Below the pieces are notes generated by a model. That model was not told the DNA's origin. It was given only the letters and a program-made list of their open reading frames with translations, and made no database searches. A stretch of 64,000 bases of DNA from NCBI GenBank assembly GCA_902727855.1, contig CACVAS010000030.1:1-64000 (forward strand), written 5' to 3'. This document shows, one piece after another, positions 51,491 to 59,208 of this stretch (the first letter of the stretch is position 1; each line of letters starts with the position of its first letter). The translations under genes and the position numbers were made by a program. The stretch comes from an uncultured Sulfurovum sp. Lineage in GTDB: Bacteria; Campylobacterota; Campylobacteria; Campylobacterales; Sulfurovaceae.

Positions 51491-53953
51491 TCACCTTTTA
51501 TAATGGCTATCAGGTTCAGCAACCATAAGCATTTCACTATAATCACTGTTCGCCACTCTATCTTCATACAAGTACTTCTGAAACCCTATAAAGCTCTCAC
51601 GTATACTTTTTACATCTCCAAGTACCGCTTTTGCTTCGTATGTTCCACCATATTTGATCTCAAGCAATGTACTCAAACGTGTATCATCCAGTTCATTCAC
51701 ACCTTTTTCCACATACTGTGCCAGTACAAAGTTCAAGAACTCTTGTTTGGCTTTGTCATAGCCTATGAGTCTTAGCTCTGCTTTGGTTGCACGTGTAAGT
51801 CTTGGGACTATCTCACTGTGGTAAGCGATGTAAGCTAACACATCATAAAGGTCAGCGTTTTGGGCTTTGACAAGTTTTTTAAGTTCTTCCAGCTGTGCCA
51901 TACTGTAGCCCGCTTCACTCAGTTCTTCTAGTAGCCTTTTACGTGTGTCAGGCAGTGACCAGATACGTCTTAACTCCTCTTCATTCTCAAAAAACTGAGG
52001 TAACTCGGCAAAGAGTTTGCGTATGAACTCATCAGCACTCATCGGCTTGCCATCAGGTGCGTAAAATGAAGTCTTTACCATAGAGTCAAGGTCTAAAAAC
52101 TTACTTTTAGAGAGCTTGATGCGTATCATCCCTTTAGGGTCTTTCTCACAGACACAAGGGCTGTTACCACAGATGTCACACACCTTTGGTTCTTTTTCAC
52201 AAACACAAGGTTGCTCCCCACACTTCTTACAAGGCTCTTTAGGCTCTGTGGGTTCGGGGTCAAGTAACTCACCATCCCACTCAGGGTCTTGAAAATGCTT
52301 ATGTGCTTCCACAAAATCATAAATGGTAAAGTAATCCTTAGCATCAAAAAGCCGTGTACCACGCCCTACTATCTGCTTAAACTCCACCATAGACTTGATG
52401 GAACGTAACAGTACGATGTGCCGTATCTCAGGGGCATCTACGCCTGTGCTTAGTTTTTTAGAGGTGGTGAGTACAGTTGGGATGGTCTTTTCATTGTCTT
52501 GAAAGTACTTGAGTTGCTGTTCTCCACGTTTACCGTCATTGGCGGTAACTCTTTGGCAGTAGTTGGGGTTTTTACTTGTAGCATACTGGTTTATGAGGTC
52601 ACGTATCGCTGCTGCATGCATCTGAGTTTCACAAAATACCAAAGTCTTTTCATTTTGGTTCATCATGTCCATAAAGCGCTCTACCTTGTAACGCTCTATA
52701 TCCATGATCTCTATGATCTTGTTTTGTTCTTCTTTGGTGTACTCTCTACCCTCTTCTACCTCTCCCTCTAGCACTTCATCATCAGAAGTGTAGACGTACT
52801 TGTCTCCTGTGGTGGCTATCTCTTTGACTTTAAACGGGGTGAGGAACCCATCGTTGATGCCCTCTTTGAGACTGTACTCATACACTGGCTTACCAAAGTA
52901 CTCGTAAGTGTCTACGTTTTCATCACGTTTTGGTGTTGCAGTGAGTCCTAGCTGTACGGCTGGAGCGAAGTACTCAAGTATGGCTCTCCATGAGCTTTCA
53001 TCACTCGCTCCGCCTCTATGACACTCATCTATGATGATGAAGTCAAAGAAGTCGTCAGGGTACTCACCAAAGTATGCTTCGACAGGCTCAGCAACCTCGT
53101 TCTCTGAATCTGCCAAAGGGATAGAATTGGCTGAGCCTGTCGAAGCCCCAGACATAAAGGTCTGAAAGATGGTAAAAAAGATATTTCCGTTTTTAGGCAC
53201 TCTGCCTTTTTTACGTATGTCCGCAGGGTCTATGCGTACCAATGCATCTTCTTCAAATGCACCAAAAGCGTTAAAGGCTTGGTCTGCAAGTATGTTTCTA
53301 TCTGCTAAAAAGAGTATGCGTGGGCTGCGGCTAAAATCACCTTTTAAATTCCACTTGGCATGAAAGAGTTTCCATGCTATCTGAAAAGCTATGGCAGTTT
53401 TACCTGTACCTGTTGCAAGCGTAAGCAAGATGCGCTTTTCATCCTCAGCTATGGCTTCAAGGGTTTTGGTGATGGCGTTGTCTTGGTAGTAACGCGGCTG
53501 CCACGTACCCCCTCTGTTCTCAAACGGCACAGCAAAGAGTCTGTCACGTACCGTATCCTCGTTAGGGAAGGTCATCTCCCAGAGTTCATCAGGACTTGGA
53601 TAAGTGCTTACATCTCCCTCTTGGGCTTCTTGCATATCTACACTGTAAATGCGCAAACCGTTGGTAGCATAGGTGTAACGTATGTTTAGACGTTCCGCAT
53701 AGTCTTTAGCTTGCGTGAGTCCTTCGGTGTAGTAGAGTTCAGACTTTTTAGCTTCGATGACTGCGAGGTTTCTGTTTTTGTACACCAGTACATAGTCAGC
53801 ACTAAGTGTAGATGACCTCTGATTGGCATAGCCCATGAGTCGCCCTTTGGTGATGGGAAACTCTCTTCGTATACGTGAACCTTCTACCACACCCCAACCT
53901 GCTTTGAGTAAGGCTGGGTCTATGAGTTCTGCTCTGGTTTCTGATTCATTCAT
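51491..53953 (-). CDS. hsdR: Type I restriction enzyme, HsdR subunit
   Basis: An 820-residue DNA translocase/endonuclease. The nuclease motif is near residues 52-72 (DYVLVYKNRNLAVIEAKK). Walker A is TLATGTGKTAIAFQ (about 180), motif II IIIDECHRGG (about 307), motif VI in QIVGRGTRLFD (about 530). A tandem zinc-binding insert follows (CKKCGEQPCVCE, CDICGNSPCVCE, about 573-600), then an EcoEI-like C-terminal region. Residues about 270-293 are encoded by a repeat element that keeps the frame. It cuts DNA far from the recognition site with HsdM and HsdS. It is shorter than EcoKI HsdR (over 1000) but fits smaller subfamilies. Confidence 0.94.
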   Translation of the reverse strand: MNESETRAELIDPALLKAGWGVVEGSRIRREFPITKGRLMGYANQRSSTLSADYVLVYKNRNLAVIEAKKSELYYTEGLTQAKDYAERLNIRYTYATNGLRIYSVDMQEAQEGDVSTYPSPDELWEMTFPNEDTVRDRLFAVPFENRGGTWQPRYYQDNAITKTLEAIAEDEKRILLTLATGTGKTAIAFQIAWKLFHAKWNLKGDFSRSPRILFLADRNILADQAFNAFGAFEEDALVRIDPADIRKKGRVPKNGNIFFTIFQTFMSGASTGSANSIPLADSENEVAEPVEAYFGEYPDDFFDFIIIDECHRGGASDESSWRAILEYFAPAVQLGLTATPKRDENVDTYEYFGKPVYEYSLKEGINDGFLTPFKVKEIATTGDKYVYTSDDEVLEGEVEEGREYTKEEQNKIIEIMDIERYKVERFMDMMNQNEKTLVFCETQMHAAAIRDLINQYATSKNPNYCQRVTANDGKRGEQQLKYFQDNEKTIPTVLTTSKKLSTGVDAPEIRHIVLLRSIKSMVEFKQIVGRGTRLFDAKDYFTIYDFVEAHKHFQDPEWDGELLDPEPTEPKEPCKKCGEQPCVCEKEPKVCDICGNSPCVCEKDPKGMIRIKLSKSKFLDLDSMVKTSFYAPDGKPMSADEFIRKLFAELPQFFENEEELRRIWSLPDTRKRLLEELSEAGYSMAQLEELKKLVKAQNADLYDVLAYIAYHSEIVPRLTRATKAELRLIGYDKAKQEFLNFVLAQYVEKGVNELDDTRLSTLLEIKYGGTYEAKAVLGDVKSIRESFIGFQKYLYEDRVANSDYSEMLMVAEPDSHYKR
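53076..53146. repeat. REP-like inverted repeat inside hsdR
   Basis: GCTTCGACAGGCTCAGC at 53076-53092 and its perfect complement at 53130-53146, a 17-bp stem around 37 bases. It encodes about 24 residues (starting ASTGSANSIPL) between the Walker A and DECH motifs and keeps the frame. It is a variant of the TTCGACAAGCTCAG repeat seen at five other sites downstream. Confidence 0.75.
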
Positions 53954-53984
53954 ACTGTATCATACCTTATTCATAGCTCGACAT

Positions 53985-54317
53985 TTATTTTATCTTATTT
54001 AGCTTATCGATAATCGGCTTTAATATCTCAATATCTATATTTTCTTTTTGTGTCTTAGCATAAATGCTTAAAAGATAAATAGAGTTGCTTGGTAGTTTTG
54101 TGTAGTATATCACTCTATACCCACCGCTTTTACCACCAATATCACTATTTTTTACTCTTATTTTATAGAGATTATTTCCTAAATGAATACCGATCTTGTA
54201 ATCAAGTTCCAGTTTTTCTACAAGTTCTAAAATATCACTTTTAATAGACTTATATTTTTTAAATAACTTTTTAGTATCTCTTTTAAACGTATCAACAACC
54301 TTTACCTCATAACGCAT
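53985..54317 (-). CDS. RelE/ParE-superfamily toxin
   Basis: A 110-residue protein of the RelE fold: VVDTFKRDTKKLFKKYKSIK at the N-terminus, LGNNLYKIRVKNSD, and SGGYRVIYYTKLPSNSIYLL in the central strands with the basic residue pattern of mRNA-cleaving RelE toxins. It would cut mRNA on the ribosome. It overlaps the antitoxin gene by 11 bases. The pair sits between hsdS and hsdR on the same strand. Confidence 0.85.
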   Translation of the reverse strand: MRYEVKVVDTFKRDTKKLFKKYKSIKSDILELVEKLELDYKIGIHLGNNLYKIRVKNSDIGGKSGGYRVIYYTKLPSNSIYLLSIYAKTQKENIDIEILKPIIDKLNKIK

Positions 54318-54594
54318 CTAAAAAATCTCTAGCTTTTGTTGCCTTATTCTCTTTATTTTCTATTTGTGCGACTTCTTCTAACGCTCTGTAAAGCTTTTGT
54401 GTCAAATCATTGGTCTCGTTATTAGGTATCTTTACCTCAAAAGGTAAGCCTTTATGCTTGACGATCATCTTGGTAAAGATATTCACAGCTTCTGAGAAAT
54501 TCATCCCTACTTCACTCAATATTTCTTTGGCATCTGACAATGAGTCTTTATCAATTCTTAATGAGGTTTGTACTTTTATTTCTTTTGTATGCAT
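54307..54594 (-). CDS. RelB/DinJ-family antitoxin
   Basis: A 95-residue ribbon-helix-helix antitoxin. VQTSLRIDKDSLSDAKEILS and GMNFSEAVNIFTKMIVKHKG form the DNA-binding unit, LPFEVKIPN is typical of RelB/DinJ, and the rest is the toxin-binding tail. AAAGGATACCCC precedes the ATG. It should neutralise the toxin encoded just downstream and repress the pair. Confidence 0.88.
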   Translation of the reverse strand: MHTKEIKVQTSLRIDKDSLSDAKEILSEVGMNFSEAVNIFTKMIVKHKGLPFEVKIPNNETNDLTQKLYRALEEVAQIENKENKATKARDFLDAL

Positions 54595-54693
54595 GGGGTA
54601 TCCTTTTGGGCTTGCTATATAGTGTATTTTACCTAATTTTCATTGTATATGCAATGAAGTGTAAAAGAAATACATATAGGCGTGCATACCAAC

Positions 54694-55863
54694 CTATAAC
54701 CCATACTCCAACTCCCCAGCAAACGCCTTCTGCAAGATGGACTTTTTGAGTTCTTCTAGGTTGTTTAGTTTGTGTTGGTAGTGGGTTTGGAGTTTTTCTA
54801 TTTCATCTAAAAGTGATTTAAACTCAATAATTAACTTCTCTTGCTCTTCGATAGATTTAGGATATGAAAATATTACTTCCTTCAATGCTTTTCCATTAAA
54901 ATGAGGTTGAGCAGAACCTGATGATAAAGTATTTGCTTGACTCCAATAAAATTGAGATTTACTAAAGTACCAATATAATTCATTAGAAATATTTTCAGTA
55001 AAATGTATCCTAATCAAATATGATGCAAATACAGAGGGTTCATAATCTTTATAGAGAAGTACTTTCCCAAATGTTGCACCAGTTCTTGCCATTAAAATAT
55101 CATTCTCTTTTAATTGAAACTTACTTGCCTCTTCAGTAGCTTCAATATATTTCTTGTCATCTAAAATCAAATTACCTTTTGTGTCAATATCTGTAATTCG
55201 TACATATCTAAAAGTACCTTCTGCTGTAGATTTCGCTGTAAATCCATATTCTACAGATGCAATCTCCCCCAACTTCTTCTCCACCCAACCCTCACCCCTC
55301 TGAGAAAAAACCTCATTGAGTTTAGACTGAAAAAGTTCTTGGGCATTGTGTAAGTTCTTCTCTAAGTTTGCTTTGGCTTGGTCTATCTGTGCGAAGGCTT
55401 TGTCTAGGGTGTTTACGATTTCGGTTTGTTCGGGTAGTGTAGCAGGCATAAGAATTTTCAAATCTCCAATTTGCTTCTTATTAATAGAATTAAACACAGC
55501 TCCTGTATTACCAATAATTTCATTTTCATTGTGCATCAAAAAATAAAAAAGATACTCTTTATTGATTTTTTCTTCTGCCCTAATTGCTGCCAATCCCCTA
55601 CCTATACAAATTCTTTCTGTAGCAAAATTAATTGGTCCAACTGGTGCTCTAACAGACATCAATATATCATCTTTTAATGCTTCTTTTGTAATTTTAGTTG
55701 TCCAAGTATTTGGAGAAGAGATAAATTTATTACCAAATAACTTTTTACCTTGATAAAATGGTAAGCCATCGCCATCATTATTATAAAAAGAACTTTTAGG
55801 TGATTGCCCTGCGATAACAGTACAAACATCTCCTATACTCTTTACTTCCCACCCCTCTCTCAT
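54694..55863 (-). CDS. hsdS: Type I restriction-modification specificity subunit HsdS
   Basis: A 389-residue protein with two target recognition domains (about 1-150 and 195-340), each followed by a helical conserved region: LPEQTEIVNTLDKAFAQIDQ and SIEEQEKLIIEFKSLLDEIE. It sets the bipartite DNA sequence read by the HsdM and HsdR complexes. Its ATG overlaps the hsdM stop as ATGA. About 100 bases separate it from the RelB-type gene. Confidence 0.95.
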   Translation of the reverse strand: MREGWEVKSIGDVCTVIAGQSPKSSFYNNDGDGLPFYQGKKLFGNKFISSPNTWTTKITKEALKDDILMSVRAPVGPINFATERICIGRGLAAIRAEEKINKEYLFYFLMHNENEIIGNTGAVFNSINKKQIGDLKILMPATLPEQTEIVNTLDKAFAQIDQAKANLEKNLHNAQELFQSKLNEVFSQRGEGWVEKKLGEIASVEYGFTAKSTAEGTFRYVRITDIDTKGNLILDDKKYIEATEEASKFQLKENDILMARTGATFGKVLLYKDYEPSVFASYLIRIHFTENISNELYWYFSKSQFYWSQANTLSSGSAQPHFNGKALKEVIFSYPKSIEEQEKLIIEFKSLLDEIEKLQTHYQHKLNNLEELKKSILQKAFAGELEYGL

Positions 55864-57341
55864 ACCAATCCTCTAACCAAACCCAATATCTCTTGCGTCT
55901 GCTTGTCTAAGGTTTCCATCTCTTCAAGTATCTCAGAAGGACTACGAAGCGGTGTCTCTTCAGGTGTGTTGGGGTTTTTTGGACTGAAATCATAAGTGTC
56001 TTCGGCAAGCTCAGACACCGAAACATTCCAAGATCTTTCTGTCTCTGGCCCACCGGTCACTGAGCTTGTCGAAGTGATTGAAGCCTGAAGCTCGACAAAC
56101 TCTTCCAAATCTTTGTCATTTAGAGAGTTGGTTTTACCCATATTACGCCCAGGGTTTAGCTGATAAAACCATGTCTTTTTAGTAGGCTCACCTTTATTAA
56201 AAAACAGCACCACCGTCTTAACCCCAGCCCCAAGAAACGTACCAGAAGGCATGTCAAGTACCGTGTGCAGGTTACAGCTCTCCAGCAGGTACTTACGCAG
56301 AGTCACCGAAGCGTTGTCCGTGTTAGACAAAAACGTGTTTTTGATGACCACCGCCCCTCGTCCACCCGCTTTCAGTGACTTGATGAAATGCTGCATAAAC
56401 AAAAACGCCGTCTCACCTGTTTTGATGTCGAAGTTTTGTTGTACCTCTTTGCGTTCTTTACCACCAAAAGGCGGGTTGGCAAGTATGACATCGTAACGGT
56501 CTTTCTCTTGTATGTCACGTATGTTTTCACCCAGTGTGTTGGTGTGTATGATGTTGGGTGCTTCGATGCCGTGGAGTATCATGTTCATGATGCCTATAAC
56601 GTAAGCGAGGTTCTTCTTCTCTTTACCGTAAAAGGTACTTTGTTGAAGCGTACGTAAGTTGTCTACATTTTGTGCCATGTTAGCTTTGATGTAGTCATAA
56701 GACTCACACAAAAACCCAGCCGACCCCACAGCCCCATCGTAAACTTTTTCGCCTATGACAGGGTTGGTCACGGCTATCATGGCACGGATGAGCGGTCGTG
56801 GTGTGTAGTACTGCCCACCATTTCGCCCTGCGTTACCCATGTTCTTGATCTTGCTTTCATAGAGGTGACTTAGCTCATGTTTGTCTGTGTGTGAACGAAA
56901 CGGCAAAGCGTCAGCGAGTTCGAGTATCTCACGTAAGCCGTACCCACTTTGTATCTTGTTTTTAAGTTCGCTAAATATCTCACCTATCTTGTACTCTATA
57001 GTCTGAGCGTTATCCGTACGCTCTTTAAACGACGCCATGTAAGGAAAAAGCTTCGTGTCCACAAACTCCACCAAGTCTTTACCCGTAAGTGCTACATGGT
57101 GGTCAAGCTTTCCAGCATCATCTTTAGGCATCGCCCAAGCCGACCAGCGAAACTCAGGGTCAAGTATGTAAGCGTACTCCCTGCCCTCAAGCTCCGCCTC
57201 ATCTGCCTTGTCAAGCTCCAACTCATCCAAATAACGCAAAAACATAATCCACGAAGTCTGCCCTATATAGTCCAACTCAGAGTCAGCCCCAGAGTCTTTA
57301 AAAAGTATGTCGTCTATGTTTTTGAAGGTTTGTTCGAACAT
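55860..57341 (-). CDS. hsdM: Type I DNA methyltransferase HsdM
   Basis: A 493-residue N6-adenine methyltransferase. The N-terminal HsdM domain includes WIMFLRYLDELE. NGGQYYTPRPLIRAMI, GAVGSAGFLCESYDYI (AdoMet site, about residue 205) and ILANPPFGGKER (catalytic NPPF, about 290) are all present. About residue 422-430 the sequence TSTSSVTGGP is encoded by a TTCGACAAGCTCAG-type repeat that keeps the frame. AAGG precedes the ATG. It heads the hsdM-hsdS-relB/E-hsdR group. Confidence 0.95.
   Translation of the reverse strand: MFEQTFKNIDDILFKDSGADSELDYIGQTSWIMFLRYLDELELDKADEAELEGREYAYILDPEFRWSAWAMPKDDAGKLDHHVALTGKDLVEFVDTKLFPYMASFKERTDNAQTIEYKIGEIFSELKNKIQSGYGLREILELADALPFRSHTDKHELSHLYESKIKNMGNAGRNGGQYYTPRPLIRAMIAVTNPVIGEKVYDGAVGSAGFLCESYDYIKANMAQNVDNLRTLQQSTFYGKEKKNLAYVIGIMNMILHGIEAPNIIHTNTLGENIRDIQEKDRYDVILANPPFGGKERKEVQQNFDIKTGETAFLFMQHFIKSLKAGGRGAVVIKNTFLSNTDNASVTLRKYLLESCNLHTVLDMPSGTFLGAGVKTVVLFFNKGEPTKKTWFYQLNPGRNMGKTNSLNDKDLEEFVELQASITSTSSVTGGPETERSWNVSVSELAEDTYDFSPKNPNTPEETPLRSPSEILEEMETLDKQTQEILGLVRGLV
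56055..56076. repeat. REP-like repeat inside hsdM
   Basis: GGTCACTGAGCTTGTCGAAG followed by TG, identical to units at 57442 and 57856. An imperfect opposite arm (CTGAAGCTCGACAA) follows at about 56085. It lies in the coding sequence near the hsdM C-terminus without shifting the frame. Confidence 0.75.
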
Positions 57342-57408
57342 GTAGTGCCTTGTGGTTAAATAGAAGATATTTTAACGTAATGATGCTTCAAACATATTTC
57401 CCCATTTT

Positions 57409-57502
57409 CCCTTCGACAAGCTCAGGGAACGGCTGGATCTCGGTCACTGAGCTTGTCGAAGTGGTTAAAGTGTGCCATTTCCCTTCGGCAAGCTCAGGGA
57501 GC
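57409..57502. repeat. Three REP-like units between hsdM and the GIY-YIG gene
   Basis: CCCTTCGACAAGCTCAGGG + AAC at 57409-57430, the inverse-type unit GGTCACTGAGCTTGTCGAAG + TG at 57442-57463, and a variant CCCTTCGGCAAGCTCAGGG + AGC at 57481-57502. Opposed units can form long stems. The last one supplies the stop codon and last residues of the GIY-YIG gene. Confidence 0.85.
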
Positions 57503-57766
57503 GCTTAAAGAACGAAGACTTTCTATATCCCCATTTATCAAAGCTTCTTTCTTTTTTCTACTCCATCCTTGTATCTGTTTTTCACGTGTAAATGCTTCAT
57601 CTATTCTCTCATAGTTCTCAACATATAATAATTTGACTGGTAACCTTCTCTTTGTATGGTTTGAACCTTGTCCATTTTCATGTTGCCATAATCTTTTTTG
57701 CATATCTTTTGTACTACCTGTATAATAACTATTATCAGAACATTTTAGTATATACATATATGCCAT
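57494..57766 (-). CDS. GIY-YIG nuclease-superfamily protein (UPF0213 type)
   Basis: A 90-residue single-domain protein. AYMYILKCSDNSYYTGSTKD contains the YIL/YTG version of the GIY-YIG motif. Conserved Arg and Glu follow (LWQHENGQGSNHTKRRLPVK, EAFTREKQIQGWSRKKK). UPF0213 proteins are small and of uncertain role. Their genes often occur in intergenic or repeat-rich zones. The last codons and the TGA come from a repeat unit at 57481-57502, so the natural C-terminus has been replaced. GGAG precedes the ATG. Confidence 0.85.
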   Translation of the reverse strand: MAYMYILKCSDNSYYTGSTKDMQKRLWQHENGQGSNHTKRRLPVKLLYVENYERIDEAFTREKQIQGWSRKKKEALINGDIESLRSLSAP

Positions 57767-57791
57767 TTTATCTCCTTATTCATAGTGATAT

Positions 57792-57908
57792 CCCTTCGAC
57801 AAGCTCAGGGAACAGCTAGATCTCGGTCACTGAGCTTACCAAAGTGTATCATCTCGGTCACTGAGCTTGTCGAAGTGGTCGAAGGACGGTTCCTGAGCTT
57901 GTCGAAGG
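57792..57908. repeat. Four REP-like units between the GIY-YIG gene and radC
   Basis: Units at 57792-57813 (CCCTTCGACAAGCTCAGGG type), 57825-57846 (degenerate, GAGCTTACCAAAG), 57856-57877 (GGTCACTGAGCTTGTCGAAG type) and 57888-57908 (GGTTCCTGAGCTTGTCGAAG). They alternate in orientation. They fill nearly the whole gap of about 140 bases between the two genes. Confidence 0.85.
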
Positions 57909-57909
57909 A

Positions 57910-58626
57910 TCACAACAACCCCTCATCCGCAAAACTATAATATCCATCTCTCGCCAAAATAACATGGTCAAGCAACTCAATACCCACAAGTTTAGAAACT
58001 TCTTTAAGCCTTCGTGTTACCTCCATATCTGCCCTACTTGCGTCTAAAGTACCCGATGGATGGTTATGCGCGATGATGATACCTGCCGCCCTGTCTGCTA
58101 TAGCATCTGCAAAAACTTCTCTGGGGTGGACTAATGATTGGTTCAATGTACCGATGAAAACGGTACGTGTGTTGATGATGTGTGAAGCACCATCAAGCGT
58201 GATGGTAAGGAAATGTTCTTGAGATTTGTTGGTAAAAGATTTGAGTTCGTCATAGACATCTTCTGCCGATGTAATGCGTTTGTTTGAGCGTATGAGGTAG
58301 CGTTTGCTTAGTTCCATGGAGGCGAGTATCTGAGAAGCTTTGGCTTGTCCGAGTCCGTGTATCTCACATAGTTTTTCTAAAGTAAGTTGGTCTGTACTCT
58401 GAACGCCATTTCCCTTCGACAAGCTCAGGGAACGGTCACTGAGCTTGTCGAAGTGGCTATCCATCAGAGTCACTATCTCTCTCGCCAACTTACGTACATC
58501 TTTTCCCTTTACACCGGAGCCAAGGAGTATGGCCAAAAGCTCCTCATTTTTAAGTGCTTCTACACCTTTGTTAAGTAACTTTTCTCTGGGTTTGTCATCT
58601 TTATGTAAGTCTCTAAGCGCTGTCAT
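57910..58626 (-). CDS. radC: RadC-family JAB-domain protein
   Basis: A 238-residue protein. The N-terminal helix-hairpin-helix region includes LLNKGVEALKNEELLAILLG and LEKLCEIHGLGQAKASQILA. The C-terminal JAB/MPN domain has the metal motif IIIAHNHPSGTLDASRADME (about residue 180) and an upstream Glu. The family was once linked to repair, but its biochemical function is unproven, and it is common in mobile regions. Residues about 57-72 (starting HFDKLSDRSLSLSK) come from a repeat insertion that keeps the frame. Its ATG overlaps the ORF6N gene stop. Confidence 0.9.
   Translation of the reverse strand: MTALRDLHKDDKPREKLLNKGVEALKNEELLAILLGSGVKGKDVRKLAREIVTLMDSHFDKLSDRSLSLSKGNGVQSTDQLTLEKLCEIHGLGQAKASQILASMELSKRYLIRSNKRITSAEDVYDELKSFTNKSQEHFLTITLDGASHIINTRTVFIGTLNQSLVHPREVFADAIADRAAGIIIAHNHPSGTLDASRADMEVTRRLKEVSKLVGIELLDHVILARDGYYSFADEGLL
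58412..58457. repeat. Paired REP-like units inside radC
   Basis: CCCTTCGACAAGCTCAGGG + AAC (58412-58433) is followed immediately by GGTCACTGAGCTTGTCGAAG + TGGC (58434-58457). The two arms form an inverted pair. The pair adds about 16 codons to radC without a frameshift. Confidence 0.85.
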
Positions 58627-59129
58627 TTCAAAAACCCCATCACCTTCTCATTAGCCACTTCAGAAGTAGCAATAAGCTCATCAAGAGCTTTTTTGAGTTC
58701 TTTATACTGTTTGTCATGTTTGCGGTCTACTTCTATGAGTTGTTTAGCTAGGGCATTGTAGTGTTTGCTAAATTCTCGAAGCTTTGTAAAAGTTCGCATG
58801 ATGGCAATGTTGATATCTATCGCTACATCACTTTTGAGCACAGTGGCTAACATATATACACCTTGTTCTGTGAATACATAAGGTAATGCACCACCAAGAT
58901 GCTGTTTTGAAGGTATCGCATTTTGCGATACCATAGTATCTACTTCCTTTACATTCAATTGAAACATAAAATCTGAAGGAAAACGCTTTATATTTCTTTT
59001 AACTTGTTCCCTTAGTCTTATTGCCTTAACCTGATAAAGCTCTGCCAAATCTCTATCTAACATCACCTGCTTACCACGCAAAGTGAGAATCCTGCTACTT
59101 ATCTCTCCTTGTACTACCAACTGATCCAT
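58623..59129 (-). CDS. ORF6N-domain DNA-binding protein
   Basis: A 168-residue protein. Residues 10-95 form an ORF6N domain (ILTLRGKQVMLDRDLAELYQ, then QVKRNIKRFPSDFMFQLN, and ALPYVFTEQGVYMLATVLKS). A helical tail rich in Lys follows. ORF6N is a KilA-N-associated DNA-binding domain frequent in phages and defence islands, where it is thought to be regulatory. GGAGAATATT precedes the ATG. It is coupled to radC by a four-base overlap. Confidence 0.88.
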   Translation of the reverse strand: MDQLVVQGEISSRILTLRGKQVMLDRDLAELYQVKAIRLREQVKRNIKRFPSDFMFQLNVKEVDTMVSQNAIPSKQHLGGALPYVFTEQGVYMLATVLKSDVAIDINIAIMRTFTKLREFSKHYNALAKQLIEVDRKHDKQYKELKKALDELIATSEVANEKVMGFLK

Positions 59130-59183
59130 AATATTCTCCTAATAATCTAGGCATATTGTAAAGTAAAAAATAGTTATATAATT

Positions 59184-59208
59184 AAAGTATGTCATATTGA
59201 CATACTTT
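59184..59208 (-). terminator. Terminator after the 255-residue gene
   Basis: A perfect 11-bp stem AAAGTATGTCA / TGACATACTTT with a TAT loop. On the minus strand it directly follows the stop at 59208-59210 and continues as AATTATATAACTA. Its core resembles hairpins at 1976-2003 and 39584-39606. Confidence 0.6.

Noticed and set aside
54694-55863. An invertible or phase-variable hsdS locus
   Set aside because: There is one hsdS only, no partial hsdS copies, no recombinase and no internal long inverted repeat.
57409-57908. Repeat arrays as an integrase attachment site or integron
   Set aside because: No integrase or tRNA is adjacent. The units are short opposed palindromes of REP type and also occur inside genes.
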